The notes beneath the pieces were generated by a model that ran no database searches, had not been told where the DNA came from, and saw only the letters and a program-made list of their open reading frames with translations. Of a stretch of DNA of 42,479 bases, positions 31,796 to 42,479 are shown piece by piece. Source of the stretch: Fonsecaea monophora (lineage: Eukaryota > Ascomycota > Eurotiomycetes > Chaetothyriales > Herpotrichiellaceae); NCBI RefSeq assembly GCF_001642475.1, contig NW_019174108.1, positions 1 through 42,479 of the forward strand, written 5' to 3'. Made by a program: the position numbers and the translations under genes. The number at the start of each line of letters is the position of its first letter. The first letter of the stretch is position 1.

Positions 31796-34235
31796 GGAGT
31801 ATCTTTTTTTCACCAAGGCCTTCCTATCGCTGGACCGGTGGGCGTTGATATCGGAAAGCGGTGTGCTCGTCCTTGTACAAAGCAGTGTCATGACTTGGAT
31901 CTTGTGCGATCGTCATTGCAGATGGCCAGGCTCCTGAGGAGATGAAACGAAAATAATGTGTCCCGCCGCCCGGAATAAACTGGGGAGTCAAATTTAGGGT
32001 TGCTACGTATGCAAGTCTCAGACTAGACCGGATATGCAGCCAGGGGTGTATCCAGATGTACCAGATCCCCCCATGTTCATTGGGGTATTCAATTTGACCC
32101 AGGACATTGTGTGCGGCGCATCTCAACCTCACAATTGGCAGAGTTCCGGCCGCGGTTGTGGAAATGCAACGCAGATGGCTGAGATGAATCCGGTCCAGTG
32201 TTTAAAGGGATGAGTCTGTGCCGCAAGCATACGCCCCGCGCTGTCGGTGAGGCCTCTCATCATTATTGTTGCAGCACATGCCAGTGCCCGCATGGTGTTT
32301 ACTTTCAGTTGCTGTGCAATAGGCCATGGGAAGCGGGCGGATGGGGCATCCTTCACCATTATTGCGCCAAACGGCATTCAACATGTTGGCCTTGAACAAA
32401 ATCCGACCAATATCGACCGTCAAGACTTCCTAGCTTGAAGATAGGACTTTTTTCCACAAATTTCTGGTTTGTCCTTCGTTAGGCGATATCCAGTTGCATA
32501 AGCTAGCGAAGTACCGGAGGGGACAGAACAAGGTAAAAATGGATCTGGCTTTCGAATTCTGGATCCAAAGAAGCTGGAAGTGGAGACAATGGCCAGAGAC
32601 CCGGGGGGCGACAAGGCGGGTGGCGGTGATAGGGAGCTGGCTAGTCGAGATTCATTCCAGGTAAAGCTCGTGCCCTATCTCGGCAGCAAGACAATACCAT
32701 GGCACGCATGGGCCTCTCACTCAGCTCAGGATCGTCAACAAGGGACAAAGTGGCGCTTCCACCCGGACCATTCGGACAGCGTTCTCATTGATCAGTCCAC
32801 AACGGCGTCGACAGGACAGCACCGACTGCGACTGGTGTTAAATCTCGTTCTGTTCGAGAAAGTTGTGAGGTTTCCGGATATAGGTCCCCCTGAGAGGTAG
32901 TTCCATGTTCCCTCCTTGATTGGCCCCTGCAGCGTGCTCGAGAGGAGAGGTGGATTTCGATATACTCGTACTCGTAGAGCGCTAGGACGCTGTTGGGGAG
33001 GGCCACCCGGACAATGTACGTACAGTATTCGTACCCCGTTTGTACCCAGGTATTCCTCTTCTACATTACAGGTCCTGTAAGACGGACTTAGTTGTGTTCT
33101 TGGTATAGGGAGAACAGTTACGGAGGATCTTAGCGGAAGTCGAATCCGACGACGGGCGGCGACAACTATTGGGATCCATAGCACCATGAGCTGAGCGTCA
33201 ATGCCTTGGTTTGTAAACTCGGCTCAGGCGAGGGCTTTAGCCAGCACAGGCATAGTTGAGTCCGATCCCTTGTCGTGGTCTCGCGCTGAAAGGTATGCAC
33301 GTATGCCAACACGCGAGGTTGGGTTGCTGTGCGCTGCGCTGCGCTGGACACAATTTTGTCGGGCGAGTAAAGCAGCGCAGTGCCTGAACGCCCTCGCACC
33401 AGTGGTGGAGGGAGAACCGGGGGGGTGCCACTTAACTAGGTACTGGCGGTGCCGGGGCAGTTTGAATTATTTTTCCCAGCGGTTCCTGGCCTATCCCTCG
33501 TCTCGTTTCGAATTGCGCATCACGATTGTTGCGCCTAAACGCAGCCTTCGTACCCTATTCTGTCACTGGCCACCGCTCTGCTGCACTCCACGACTCTTCG
33601 ACCCCCCCAAATTCAGGCGCAACTCCGAACCCTCACCTCAACCCTCCCTTTCAATCACATCTGCACCGCGACAAATCTACGCCATCACCTCTGTTGTACC
33701 AACTCCCTCTCCTAATTCTCAAACTCTCTCTCACTTCTCACTCGACGACGTTCGTTACCTTAGCTCGAGCATCACAACCCTCGTGCTGCACTCACATGGC
33801 AGCGCTCCTATAGCACAGCATTGACTTTCGTCTTGATTCTCATTCACTTCCGCGACCAAGAAACGAAGCTTGGGTGTTGAAACATCCTCCTCGTCACCCT
33901 CGAATCAATCTTCCGACAAATCTACCACAAAAGTCTCTCGTTTCAATCCAATGTCGCCGACAGTCTATTGACTTCCTACCACTTTCCTCGCTCCACTCGC
34001 TGTCTTTTTTTCATCAACCCAACTTCACGCCACGCACTGGAATACGCAAATCGACGGTTGGTGTGTCTCGTTTCAAGGCACAGAAAAATACGAGGATCTG
34101 TGAGCAGGAAGAGGGACAACATAATATTGGACATCTCTGGTCGTAACCACCACTACGCACCTTATCGGGACGTGCCTTCTCAGGCTGCCTGTACCTAATA
34201 CATCAAACCTGCCATACCCGGTACCCTGACGCGCA

Positions 34236-36817
34236 ATGGCACCTTCTCCGCCTCGCTTGCGGATCCTTTCAGGTGAGCGAAACCCTTGCTGACCTGCCTG
34301 ACCTACCTTGCGCGGGCTCACTGAACATTCCGTTGGGAATTTGTACCTCTTGTCTCCCTTCCCGTGCACAATTTTTTGCCGCCACTCAAATTGAAATGAA
34401 TCGAGAGCTGAGACGTTGCTGCGTAGTGGGTGGAAATGCAGTTTCTGCTTTCCTGTCATGGCGATTGCAGGCCACCAACGCCTGCGACGTGACATTGGTC
34501 TGGAAAGCCAATTACCAGGCGGTTGCTCAATACGGTGTCTCTTTCAAGTCAGTAACCCAGGTCTCGACCCGCTTTCCCTACAACTGACATTCCCAGATCC
34601 TCTCTGTACGGAAATGAACGATTTAAGCCCAGATACGGTACGTGCGAGCAGACTTCCCGTGCAAAGATGAAAAAGCTAATCCCATATTAGTCGTCCAAAG
34701 CCCAGAAGAGGCAGCGAGCCAGCAGGCAGCCTTCGATTATGTCCTTCTCTGCATCAAAGCCCTTCCCGACGTCTACAATCTCGCAGATATAATCCAATCG
34801 GTCGTAACCCCTCAACATACTTGCATTCTTGTCAACACCACAAACACTCTGGGAGTGGAGCAACAACTTGAGGAACGATTCCCTACAAATGTTGTCTTGT
34901 CTCTGGTTTCTGGCGCGAATTTAATCCAACTTGGGTCAAGCGAATTTGAACACACCGGCTCGACAGAAATCTGGGTTGGCCCGGCAAGTAAGAATGCCGC
35001 AATTCCCGAGTCGATTCAAAGAGATATGTCAGAGGCTCTGGCCATGACCTTGACCACTGCTCAAGTAGACTGCAAAGTGTCTACAAATATAAAGCAGCAA
35101 CAGTTCGAAAGGATGATAGGGTCGGTAACCCCTAGATCCGCGTCGCAAGAATCACGTTAGCTGACTTGTTATGACCAGGCCTATTGCGTTTCATCCTACA
35201 AGCGTACTGTTCGAGAAGCCTCTCTTCTCGGAGCTCATCCGGTTGCCTGGTGTCCATGATTTGATATACGATGTTATGGACGAATTGTTAAACATCGCTC
35301 ATTCCCAGGACTGCAAATTTCCGAGCAACTTTAAGGAATCTACAATCGAGTCCATGGTCGGGTCAAGTCAGGATCCATGTACCATGTACCAGGACTTCAC
35401 TGCCCGGCGTCCAATGGAGGTAGAAACCTATTTAGGTTCTCCTGTGGAATTGGCCAAAAAAGCAGGTATCAAGGTTCCCCGCCTGGAGACTTTGTACACG
35501 ATGCTACGCCACGTCAACACTGTCAATAAGGACCGTCCTTTCGCCTCTGCTTCGTTGCCACAATCGCCTTCCGTGATGCAACCGCCTCCTAGAACGATGT
35601 CTCTCGCAAATGCTGGTCCTCGACAACCAAACCAACCGCTTAACGGAGCGCCCCGGCCGATGCGCGGTCCTAACATGGGACCACCCATGGGACCGCCGAT
35701 GGGACCGCAGGGTCGACGCGGTCCTCCTCCTGTGAACGGCTTCCGTGGACCGCCAAACAGTTACCCACCACGGGGACCAAGTCAAATGCAGCGACGGCCC
35801 TCTTATGATGAGACGAACCTGGATGAGTTTAGTCACGTTGTGCTTTATGACGATCTACCCGATGGCGACGTTGCCGCTAACTTCCCCGACAATGGAGGGC
35901 CCAACGCCGCAGCATCATTGCGTGAACGAGAATTGATGCTGCGGGAGAAGGAGCTGCACCTCAAACAACAAGAGATGGCGATGCGAAATCGCCCGGGCCG
36001 AAGAACCTCGCACAATCGCCACCAAGACTTTGACGATGACGACGATGATGACGACTATTTCGACCCAATGCAGGCACGCGGTCCCCCAATGCCTCCAATC
36101 GACCCGGACAATTTTGATATGATGAGTGTCACATCGAGGCGGACGAAAAGGGCGACCAGTCAGAATCAGTTGCGCAAAGATGTCTTTGCAAATGGGAACA
36201 ACATGCGTCCTGGATCTTTCGGCCGGCCTATGCTCAGCAGGCATCGGACCAGCACCCAACTCCTGTCCGATATGCCTATGCTCGGAGAGAACATCTTGGA
36301 CAATCCGATGATGGGCTTCTCGTCCAACCGGTACGGTTCAGTGGACCGCAAGGAAATGGCAGATGAATCACGTGCAAATTCCCTGACGGCAAGTCGGCTC
36401 CAGGACCTTGGCGCAAATGGGGGTCCGTACCCGGGTCCGCCTAGTAGACGGACAAGTCGATCACCAGGAAATCCATTCAGTCCACCTGGGCGAGGGCCTA
36501 ATCGGCCCTCGCCCCCTAATGACCCTTATATGCAACCCGGACAGCGCAACGGCCGACCGTCTCCACCAGGAGGCATGCCTGCACCAGTACCCAGATACCC
36601 TCCTGGTCAGGGCGGCATGATCCCTCCACATCAAATTGAACAGGCCGGGGTGAGCAAACCATTCCCACCACCAAAAGCACCTGTGAAAAGTCTGACTGGA
36701 AGTGCCAGTGCTAGCGCAGGCAGCGGGGATAGTGGAAGTGCCAACATTGACTCAGAACCGTCAGCTCACAGTAGCACAAGCAGCTTCGCGCCTCGGCAGA
36801 TGCTGAGCATCCGTTGA
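34236..36817 (+). CDS. mug72: Ketopantoate-reductase-like protein with long disordered tail (Mug72-type)
   Basis: I model five exons: 34236-34272, 34427-34547, 34597-34637, 34691-35120 and 35179-36817. The introns are 154, 49, 53 and 58 nt, and phases close to give 755 residues. Residues ~10-325 follow the ApbA/PanE (ketopantoate reductase) fold: an N-terminal Rossmann strand-loop (S-V-G-G-N-A-V-S-A-F at 12-21), then Y-V-L-L-C-I-K-A-L, I-L-V-N-T-T-N-T-L-G, and the C-terminal E-V-E-T-Y-L-G-S-P...P-R-L-E-T-L-Y. S. pombe Mug72 is the nearest named relative I know. The tail (~330-755) is Pro/Gly/Met/Arg-rich, with a Glu/Lys coiled-coil-like stretch (R-E-R-E-L-M-L-R-E-K-E-L), an Asp8 run and no known domain. 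The dinucleotide-binding loop departs from G-x-G-x-x-G, so pantothenate synthesis is doubtful. The intron-4 donor (GTCGGT) is weak. Confidence 0.85.
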
Positions 36818-37616
36818 AAGAATCTTCCAGCAGAATTTGTGCAGGTTCACCCGGACTGACGATTTGTTACACTACGGCGAAGAACGTGACGAGGACTCGA
36901 CTCGGCCACACAAGCTCACATATATCGTTGATTGTTACCCTGTTTCGCATATACCTTAATGATCGGCGTCCGCAAAACATGATGACTCATGGGCATACGA
37001 TGGCCCTTGACCTCGGTAAAAAAGCATTGAGATGAGTTTGGTGGACGACACAAGGTTGAATGGAAATGTTGCAACATTCGACTTTTGTGCCCCTTTCTAG
37101 TACATACAGCATTGCAAAGAGGAGTAAGGCTCCGCTTTTTCCTTTTTTTCTTTTATTGCACACTGTGCCCCCCATGGCACTGCACATTCTCGAAGACAGG
37201 GATTGGAGTGCAGATTCGAGGCTCTTTGTGGCTCTCCGATTCAAGTTGATTGGACAGGAATTTTTGTATTGCATAAAATTGGGAAGATACAGTTTTCAGG
37301 CACGAACACGATGGGACCGAGAATGAAATAATCACATTATGCTAGATCTCTGCACGGGAATCCGGGAGAGTGAAGGAAGGTCGGGGAAACAATGATGGTG
37401 GTACAGGCAAAGGGTAGGGGAGTCGAAGCAGGGTAATAATCGAATGCAAGCAAAAATTGGTCGGGAACGAAGATACAGAAAGAGGAGCCGGGGTGGATCG
37501 GCACTTGTATATCAATCTGCAAGTCTGCAGTCATTCAGTTCTGCTTTGATGCGTTCGATTTGTTGTTCCTCACTGTAGTTGTTTCCAAGGCCTCGACATC
37601 GAAATTCACAGCCTCG

Positions 37617-37630
37617 TCATCACGTGATGA
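37617..37630. promoter_or_regulatory. 14-bp palindrome with CACGTG core
   Basis: TCATCACGTGATGA is a perfect palindrome centred on an E-box-type CACGTG. TCACGTGA is the element bound by yeast bHLH factors such as Cbf1. No adjacent gene is identified. Confidence 0.45.
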
Positions 37631-39699
37631 GGCTTCACACGATTCTTGTAGGTCTAGCCAATTTGGGAAAGTGCGCAAGACGAGGACGTTTGCTAACGAT
37701 TGTTAGCACTTGTCCCACCACCAACACCAGCACGGCGCACTACGGCGATGTCTTCCGCCGCCAATGCCCTCGTTCGGAAAATTCGTCTATCATGGCCCAC
37801 ATAGGCTTCATTATCCCTTCAACGCTACGTCACAGGTACCGATTCGATACGAGCCCTGCGACGGTTGCAGTGAAGTACCGAGAAACACATCACCACCTTG
37901 AGCGCAAACGATACCAGAATGAGACTACGCTTCGCACACCCCGGCTCAATATCTGTACCCTCTGGCCTGGCTGAAGTCGCCGCAGAACCAGGTCCTGTGG
38001 CCACGGTCATCTCACCTTCCCCTCTCAGCCATGAGGATGCACCTTGCCTGACATGGCTGACCGATTTCGTCGGCCATGCCGGGTTGATTGAGGAGCACCT
38101 TTCTGGGACGATAAGATATGTCTCCATGTGAAGGCCAGAGTGGAGGTCTAAAATACTACCCCAGAGTGATGAATGTTACTGATGATGTCCTTTTGCATGA
38201 TGCAGCACGTCGACTTGACAAAGTACCTCTGGATATTGCCTCCACCCCTGCTCAAAGCTCCCGCAACGGACCTAGCCTCATGCAAAGGGCATCGCAAACC
38301 CGTTCGAGACTGATGCGGGTGTTCGAAAACGCGCCCTAGTTTGAAGGTGATTTGTCGACGCACTGAACAGATATTGAGACCTCTCTAGAAAGCTGTGCCC
38401 CCGTAAGGCTGTGCTACCACTACCTCATTCATTTGACCCCTCTCGCCCGAAGCACTCGGTTCAATGTCAATTACTTGAGGGCATTCCCAGATGCTAGAAT
38501 GCCTCTTTGGCATAATTTCGGGGAGTTTCGGGGAGTCGCAGGCGTTCAACATTGTCCAACAGCGTGCTGATGACATTTCAACGCTTTCACTGCTCGTTTC
38601 CATAAGGGGTTGACGATCCTGCTCGGATGCAGTTGTGACGATCTAAGAGACGCATTCGTGTAACCATGCTTGCCGACACTACACTCATGAAAAACACTAC
38701 AGGAGACATGCAAGGCATTCAAAGAGTCGGCGACAAATCGAGGCATAGGTTCGAAACAGCCGCATTTCATTAACTGTGCTATTCGACCACATCATAAAGC
38801 CTACCTCGCTATATCGACGTCGCTCTCACTGTGGTTCATGACGACCTTGCAGAGGGTCATCGAGGGTTCCATTCGGCTAACGGCACCTTGATCGTCAACT
38901 TATACGGAAGTCCTGGTATGACTGTTTGATCCTGGGCCTTCTGCCACCAGGAGAACTTGTCAACCCATTCCTATTGCAACCATGGACCTTCCTGATATCT
39001 CGACAGGCTTTAGACGGGACCCGCATATAGTTTTCAAGCTTCCCTTTGCTATTCGTCAGAATCTATATCTGCATCGGGTCTAGCCTGTCAGCCTGTGCAA
39101 TCTGCGCACACAACAATCGACCATCGTCTTGCTGCAATTCCTTTGATACTAGAGCCGAGGGACGTGGGAAGGTCTCGTTGTATCGCTCGAAACTCCTTCA
39201 AAAGGGAATATCTTTCTGTCCACGACTTGCCTAGTGCTGGTCCGAGTACGGGAAACGCGGGAACAGCAGCGATTGGACGGATGGTAAGTCGCGGGATCTG
39301 ATGCCGAATCGCTGAGTATTACGAGTATGCCGGCAGACCAACGAGATGGAATATCAAGCTTACGCGGTGGGGTGAAGCCGACATTGCCTGGAGGATTGAG
39401 AAAGGTTCTAGAAGCCTTCGCTCCCCGAAAATTGGAAAGGTTTACCTTCTTCTTCAGGTAAGGTCTGTTCCGAGGATGCGCTAGATTGGACCTTCGTCGA
39501 ATTGGGTTTGCAGCCTCGTTCCATTCAGGTAGGTGTGCAGCACCAAAAGCCGCAAGCGAGGCGTGTGAGCCAGTGATGGTTGGTCCACAGGTATGACTAC
39601 TCATATGACTAAGGGACTGCAGGGAGTTCTGTGTCGTCGGTACGTGGAGGTTAGGGCTTTACCTCGAACCCAACAAGGCCATGGGATCCAAAAAGCATC

Positions 39700-40112
39700 T
39701 CTGAGGATCTCCACCGGCCGCCGTTTCCCAGGGACCATGGCGTTTGGCTGCACCGTTCCACTGACTCGGATGGGGTTATTCACCACCTCCCTAGAGCGAT
39801 ATGGACTCTTACAATGGACCCCAAGTGTCGTCATTGTCCCGGAGCTCGCTCGGACTCGATGGCATCTGCAGGCTACTGTTGCCCGGGGAAGATCCTTACG
39901 AAATTCATCTGTCAGCACTACTTGCCATTCCTCGTCTCTATCGACTCCTCAGCAGCCCGGGTATACGATGGTTTGCCCCACCAAAGGAATGGGAGAGACG
40001 ATGTGTCAAAGGGTTATCAACCAAGCGAGCGGGATTGACCCTGGGATTGGCCATTGCCCACTTCGGTTACGAGGAACCGTCTGATTCGAGTCTCAAGTAT
40101 ATTCATTCGTGA
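39700..40112 (+). other. Coding-like remnants, unidentified
   Basis: Protein-like segments appear in two frames. One (about 39705-39820) reads P-R-D-H-G-V-W-L-H-R-S-T-D-S-D-G-V. The other (39801-40112) contains L-L-L-P-G-E-D-P-Y-E-I-H and R-W-F-A-P-P-K-E-W-E-R-R. Neither matches a family I know. They could be exons of an undescribed gene or a frame-shifted relic. Confidence 0.22.
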
Positions 40113-40205
40113 GCCTTCCATTGCACCATCGACCACATACATGATATAGCAACGGAGATCCTACTACTCTTCATCTGCAAACCTCAACTGTGAGCCATTG
40201 ACAAC

Positions 40206-41041
40206 ATGAACTCGCAAGGTCTCTTTGAAACCAGCCCTTATCACACGTGGACGGGATCCCCTTTTGAATGGGACCATACCCCAGCGGTCCATCTCCCAAA
40301 CCCACAAAGCTCTGATTCTGGTCACGCCAAGCGTCTGGCATCAAGAAGTGGTCAATCATTATTAGATGAAAATTACGACCTGTTTGACACCGAAGTGGTG
40401 GATAAGTTCCTGTTCAACGTGGTATACTGTCCCAGTTCCGTTGAGTCTGGGGATGCCTACTAACATGGCGCTTTGTCAAGTCTGAATCAAATAGCTCCAA
40501 AGACGATTACACAAGTTCTGTTTCGTTCTGTGGAATGCTTGAAGCCGAAGGAACGTCACCACCGGCTACTGGGGCACGGACAAAGGTCATATCAGATACC
40601 AGTTCTCCTATGACCGAAGTCGTCATTGACATTCCTGGGGAGGTGCGTCAGAGATAACAGAATCAAGGCTCGTCGCGCTGACTTGAAATCTCACAGCGTC
40701 GTCGTGCCCAAAATCGTGCGGCTCAGCGGGCACATCGTGAACGGCAGAAACGTTACGTGGCCCAGCTTGAGAAGAGGTTTTTTGCCCTGCAAGCTAACTA
40801 CAACCACTTGGATGAAAAATATAAGAAGGTCGAGAGAGAACACCAGTCATTAATGAGAATGCTCTCCCGACAAATTCCAGCAACGCCTCCTGTCGCACAA
40901 GCAAATATGGATTCCTTCTTGTCCGTCAGCAGCAATGACCCGTTGGCGGTCAACGAGTTTCTATTATGCGACCAAGAACCTGAGCAAACAATGGCAGAGG
41001 GGATTGATGGCGTCTTTTCAAAAGGTTTAGGAGTGCCCTGA
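40206..41041 (+). CDS. bZIP transcription factor, AP-1-like basic region
   Basis: I model three exons: 40206-40421, 40481-40642 and 40697-41041. The introns are 59 and 54 nt; the first has a perfect TACTAAC branch site at 40458-40464, and phases close to give 240 residues. The start is the ATG at 40206 (ACAACATGAA). The DNA-binding basic region lies at 127-147 with N132-R-A-A-Q-R-A-H139-R, the fungal Yap/Pap1 layout but with His where Phe is usual. The zipper follows directly with heptads L150, L157, L164, V171 and L178. The N-terminal 126 residues are Ser/Asp-rich and probably carry transactivation. It should act as a nuclear dimer on AP-1-type sites; the target genes are unknown. The gene may continue past 41041 (see next entry). 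Confidence 0.82.
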
Positions 41042-41820
41042 CACAGGTATGCAGCCTATGCTTGCAGCGCGCCGTGGGTTTGATGAACCTGTGGAATGTA
41101 TCGTGGAGACAAGAGATGGCATGATGCCGACTATCATTTCATCGACATATATACTGTCCCAAATTCAAATTTATGCCGGAAACTGGGACCTCTGGGACCG
41201 ACCTGTCGATGCCTACCGTGATGCAGGGTTTGATCTGTTCACTCCACGCATTGTGAATGGGCTCGGGAGAGCAAGAGAATTCTCGCTCCGTCTGGTCCTG
41301 GCACAACAGAAAGTCCTGTGGGTCTATCTTCAAGGGATATCTTCGCTCTCCGTATGCTGTCGGGAACATTGAAGGGCCGCAATATCTGGAAGCTATTCAG
41401 GATGCGGTTATGCTTGACGCCGACTTCATTCTTCAACACCGGCCAAACATATCAGTTTGCGGATGAAAACATTACAGCAGGAGATGGGAAAGGAGAAATT
41501 GACTCGGACGCGAGCCGGCTTGGGTCATTGAAAGATACGGCTTGGGGCAGCCGCCAGAGAAGTACGACTACAGCACAGCTCTTTTACAAATGGATTTCTG
41601 TCATCGCAGGATGGAAGACGGTGGTGGTGGCAATACATCTGGTGGTACTCTTGACCGCAGTTCCCTTCGTCAACGAAGACGAGATGTCGATGTCTGTCAT
41701 ATGCGATGCACGAGCACTTGGATATTCTGGAACGAGTTCACATTTACTTCGAAGAAGCCACTACTACCACTACCACCCACCCGCCTCGGACGGGGATGAT
41801 TTGACACCATATGATTGTCC
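41042..41820 (+). other. Possible C-terminal extension of the bZIP gene, frame-disrupted
   Basis: Directly after the bZIP stop lies strongly protein-like sequence. 41068-41335 reads F-D-E-P-V-E-C-I-V-E-T-R-D-G, then Y-A-G-N-W-D-L-W-D-R-P-V and L-V-L-A-Q-Q-K-V-L-W. The apparent continuation changes frame near 41335 (S-P-Y-A-V-G-N-I-E-G-P-Q-Y-L-E-A) and again uses that frame after 41515 (A-W-V-I-E-R-Y-G-L-G-Q-P-P). A 43-nt intron at 41025-41067 and a 60-nt intron at 41455-41514 would be phase-compatible, but no intron fits the shift at ~41335. So the locus is either a longer bZIP protein with a one-base lesion (mutation or sequencing error) or a relic of a neighbouring gene. I recognise no domain. 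Confidence 0.35.
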
Positions 41821-42068
41821 TGTCAGAGCGACTTCCTGAGGAGCTGAAGAGGGAGACAGGAGGTTATAAGGGACGGCTGTGTATTATTGAGTGTTGGTAT
41901 TGGTATTGACGTGGGTTCTTGGTATCTAATTTAATAATGGCCACGATGATCAACCCACCTAGCTAACCTTGGTCACCGTACATATACTCGGTATACTTGT
42001 ACATATGCACATATACATATACTCTTTGGTAAATACCTATGTACCCTACCTAGTAAGGTACCTAGACA

Positions 42069-42070
<2 letters not shown>

Positions 42071-42110
<40 letters not shown>
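42071..42110. repeat. (CA)20 microsatellite
   Basis: Perfect dinucleotide run. Confidence 0.97.
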
Positions 42111-42114
<4 letters not shown>

Positions 42115-42249
42115 GTTTCCGAGCATCAGAACAGAACAGAAAAATCGGTTTTCAGCGGCTTTGTTTTGTTTTTCCCTCGTCGAGGTGGTATGTAATACCT
42201 ACGGTGCGACTTGTAGTTTAGTTAGCTAGGTTACCTATCCATCCTCCCT

Positions 42250-42273
42250 ATCCATCCATCCATCCATCCATCC
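42250..42273. repeat. (ATCC)6 tetranucleotide repeat
   Basis: Six perfect copies, flanked by degenerate ATCC-like sequence up to about 42345. Confidence 0.93.
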
Positions 42274-42422
42274 ACCCAATAAAATCCATATAATCATCTC
42301 ATCTCAACTCATCCCATCCACATCCCATCCCAACCCATTCCATCCGGTATTTAACCGGACCCAGCAAACCAAACCAACCCAAACCAAAGCCGTCAGCTAA
42401 GCTGGCGGGACAAATCAGTTAG

Positions 42423-42479
42423 GTTGGTGGATGCAGTGGTGATGGTGGTGATGGTGGTGGTGGTGGTGGTGGTGGTGGT
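42423..42479. repeat. (GGT)n trinucleotide repeat, cut by window end
   Basis: GGT/GAT-interrupted at its left end and pure GGT from about 42451. It runs off the window, so its full length is unknown. Confidence 0.93.

Larger units (their letters stand above)
28176..34235. other. Gene-poor interval of about 6 kb
   Basis: Lies between the divergent starts of DNF1 and the Mug72-like gene. I recognise no protein family on either strand. Frames at 28481-28993 and 28420-28881 (-) come from the DNF1 promoter and carry the 9-bp repeat. Frames at 31824-32132 (-), 30426-30683 (-) and 33201-33824 (+) lack any motif I know. The last ~650 bp before 34236 is pyrimidine-rich, as expected for a long fungal 5' leader. 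Other items in it are listed separately: a small ORF with a TATA-like box, an inverted repeat, and the 9-bp repeat. Confidence 0.55.
36818..40205. other. Interval without a recognised gene
   Basis: Several short frames (37579-37974, 37898-38131, 38118-38339, 39095-39301) change frame every 100-250 nt and match no family I know. GT..AG-like splice signals are frequent around 39290-39660, so an uncharacterised multi-exon gene or its remains cannot be excluded. A 14-bp palindrome is listed separately. Confidence 0.45.
41840..42479. other. Repeat-rich right edge
   Basis: No gene seen. It contains GTACC-rich short sequence, a CA run, ATCC repeats, C/A-rich CCAAACCAAA stretches and a GGT run that continues past the window edge. 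Confidence 0.75.

Noticed and set aside
33201..33824. 207-codon plus-strand frame upstream of the Mug72-like gene
   Set aside because: Pyrimidine-rich leader sequence gives a long stop-free frame; composition and lack of motif suggest promoter/5' UTR.
38747..38770. GGTTCGAAAC resembling a tRNA T-arm
   Set aside because: No matching acceptor, D or anticodon arms could be drawn around it.
39149..39604. 151-codon minus-strand frame
   Set aside because: No recognisable domain, and the plus strand of the same stretch has more coding-like pieces and splice signals. Left as unresolved rather than called.

Overview
The window looks like nuclear DNA from a filamentous ascomycete (Pezizomycotina). 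It has eukaryotic housekeeping genes with short spliceosomal introns (43-154 nt, mostly 48-86 nt) that carry GT..AG ends and CTNAC-type branch sites. It also holds a degraded HET-domain gene, a family expanded in Pezizomycotina, and long microsatellites between genes. The species cannot be named from sequence alone.

Layout. 1-2650 holds no recognisable gene, only repeats and a G-poor tract with a decayed ACCTCAA minisatellite. 2651-3497 (+) is the C-terminal part of a broken HET-domain gene. 4040-5770 (-) is an F-box protein. 7084-8043 (+) is the pyridoxal 5'-phosphate synthase synthase subunit (PDX1/SNZ). 8858-10690 (-) is ORC2. 11248-12678 (+) is the mitochondrial ornithine acetyltransferase ARG7. 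13409-15056 (-) is SEC61 alpha in four coding exons. 15908-22514 (-) is SEN1 helicase in two exons. 23397-28175 (-) is a P4-ATPase flippase of the DNF1 class in four exons. 28176-34235 is a gene-poor stretch of about 6 kb. 34236-36817 (+) is a ketopantoate-reductase-like (Mug72-type) protein in five exons. 36818-40205 has no recognised gene apart from coding-like scraps. 40206-41041 (+) is a bZIP factor in three exons, followed by coding-like sequence in shifting frames. The last 0.6 kb is microsatellite-rich.

The genes do not form a pathway cluster. They serve separate core functions: vitamin B6 and arginine synthesis, replication origin licensing, ER translocation, transcription termination and R-loop resolution, and lipid asymmetry. 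Both amino-acid/vitamin genes carry a perfect TGACTCA (Gcn4/CpcA-type) site upstream, but that heptamer is common enough by chance that this is only suggestive.

Most notable observations: an ORC2 with an AT-hook and six CDK-type (S/T)PxK/R sites in its tail; a SEN1 with three CCHC zinc knuckles after the helicase; a bZIP gene whose apparent conserved extension is split by one frame change and two possible introns; the HET relic; and a 10-nt first coding exon in SEC61. I found no mobile element, CRISPR array, tRNA or rRNA gene that I could support.
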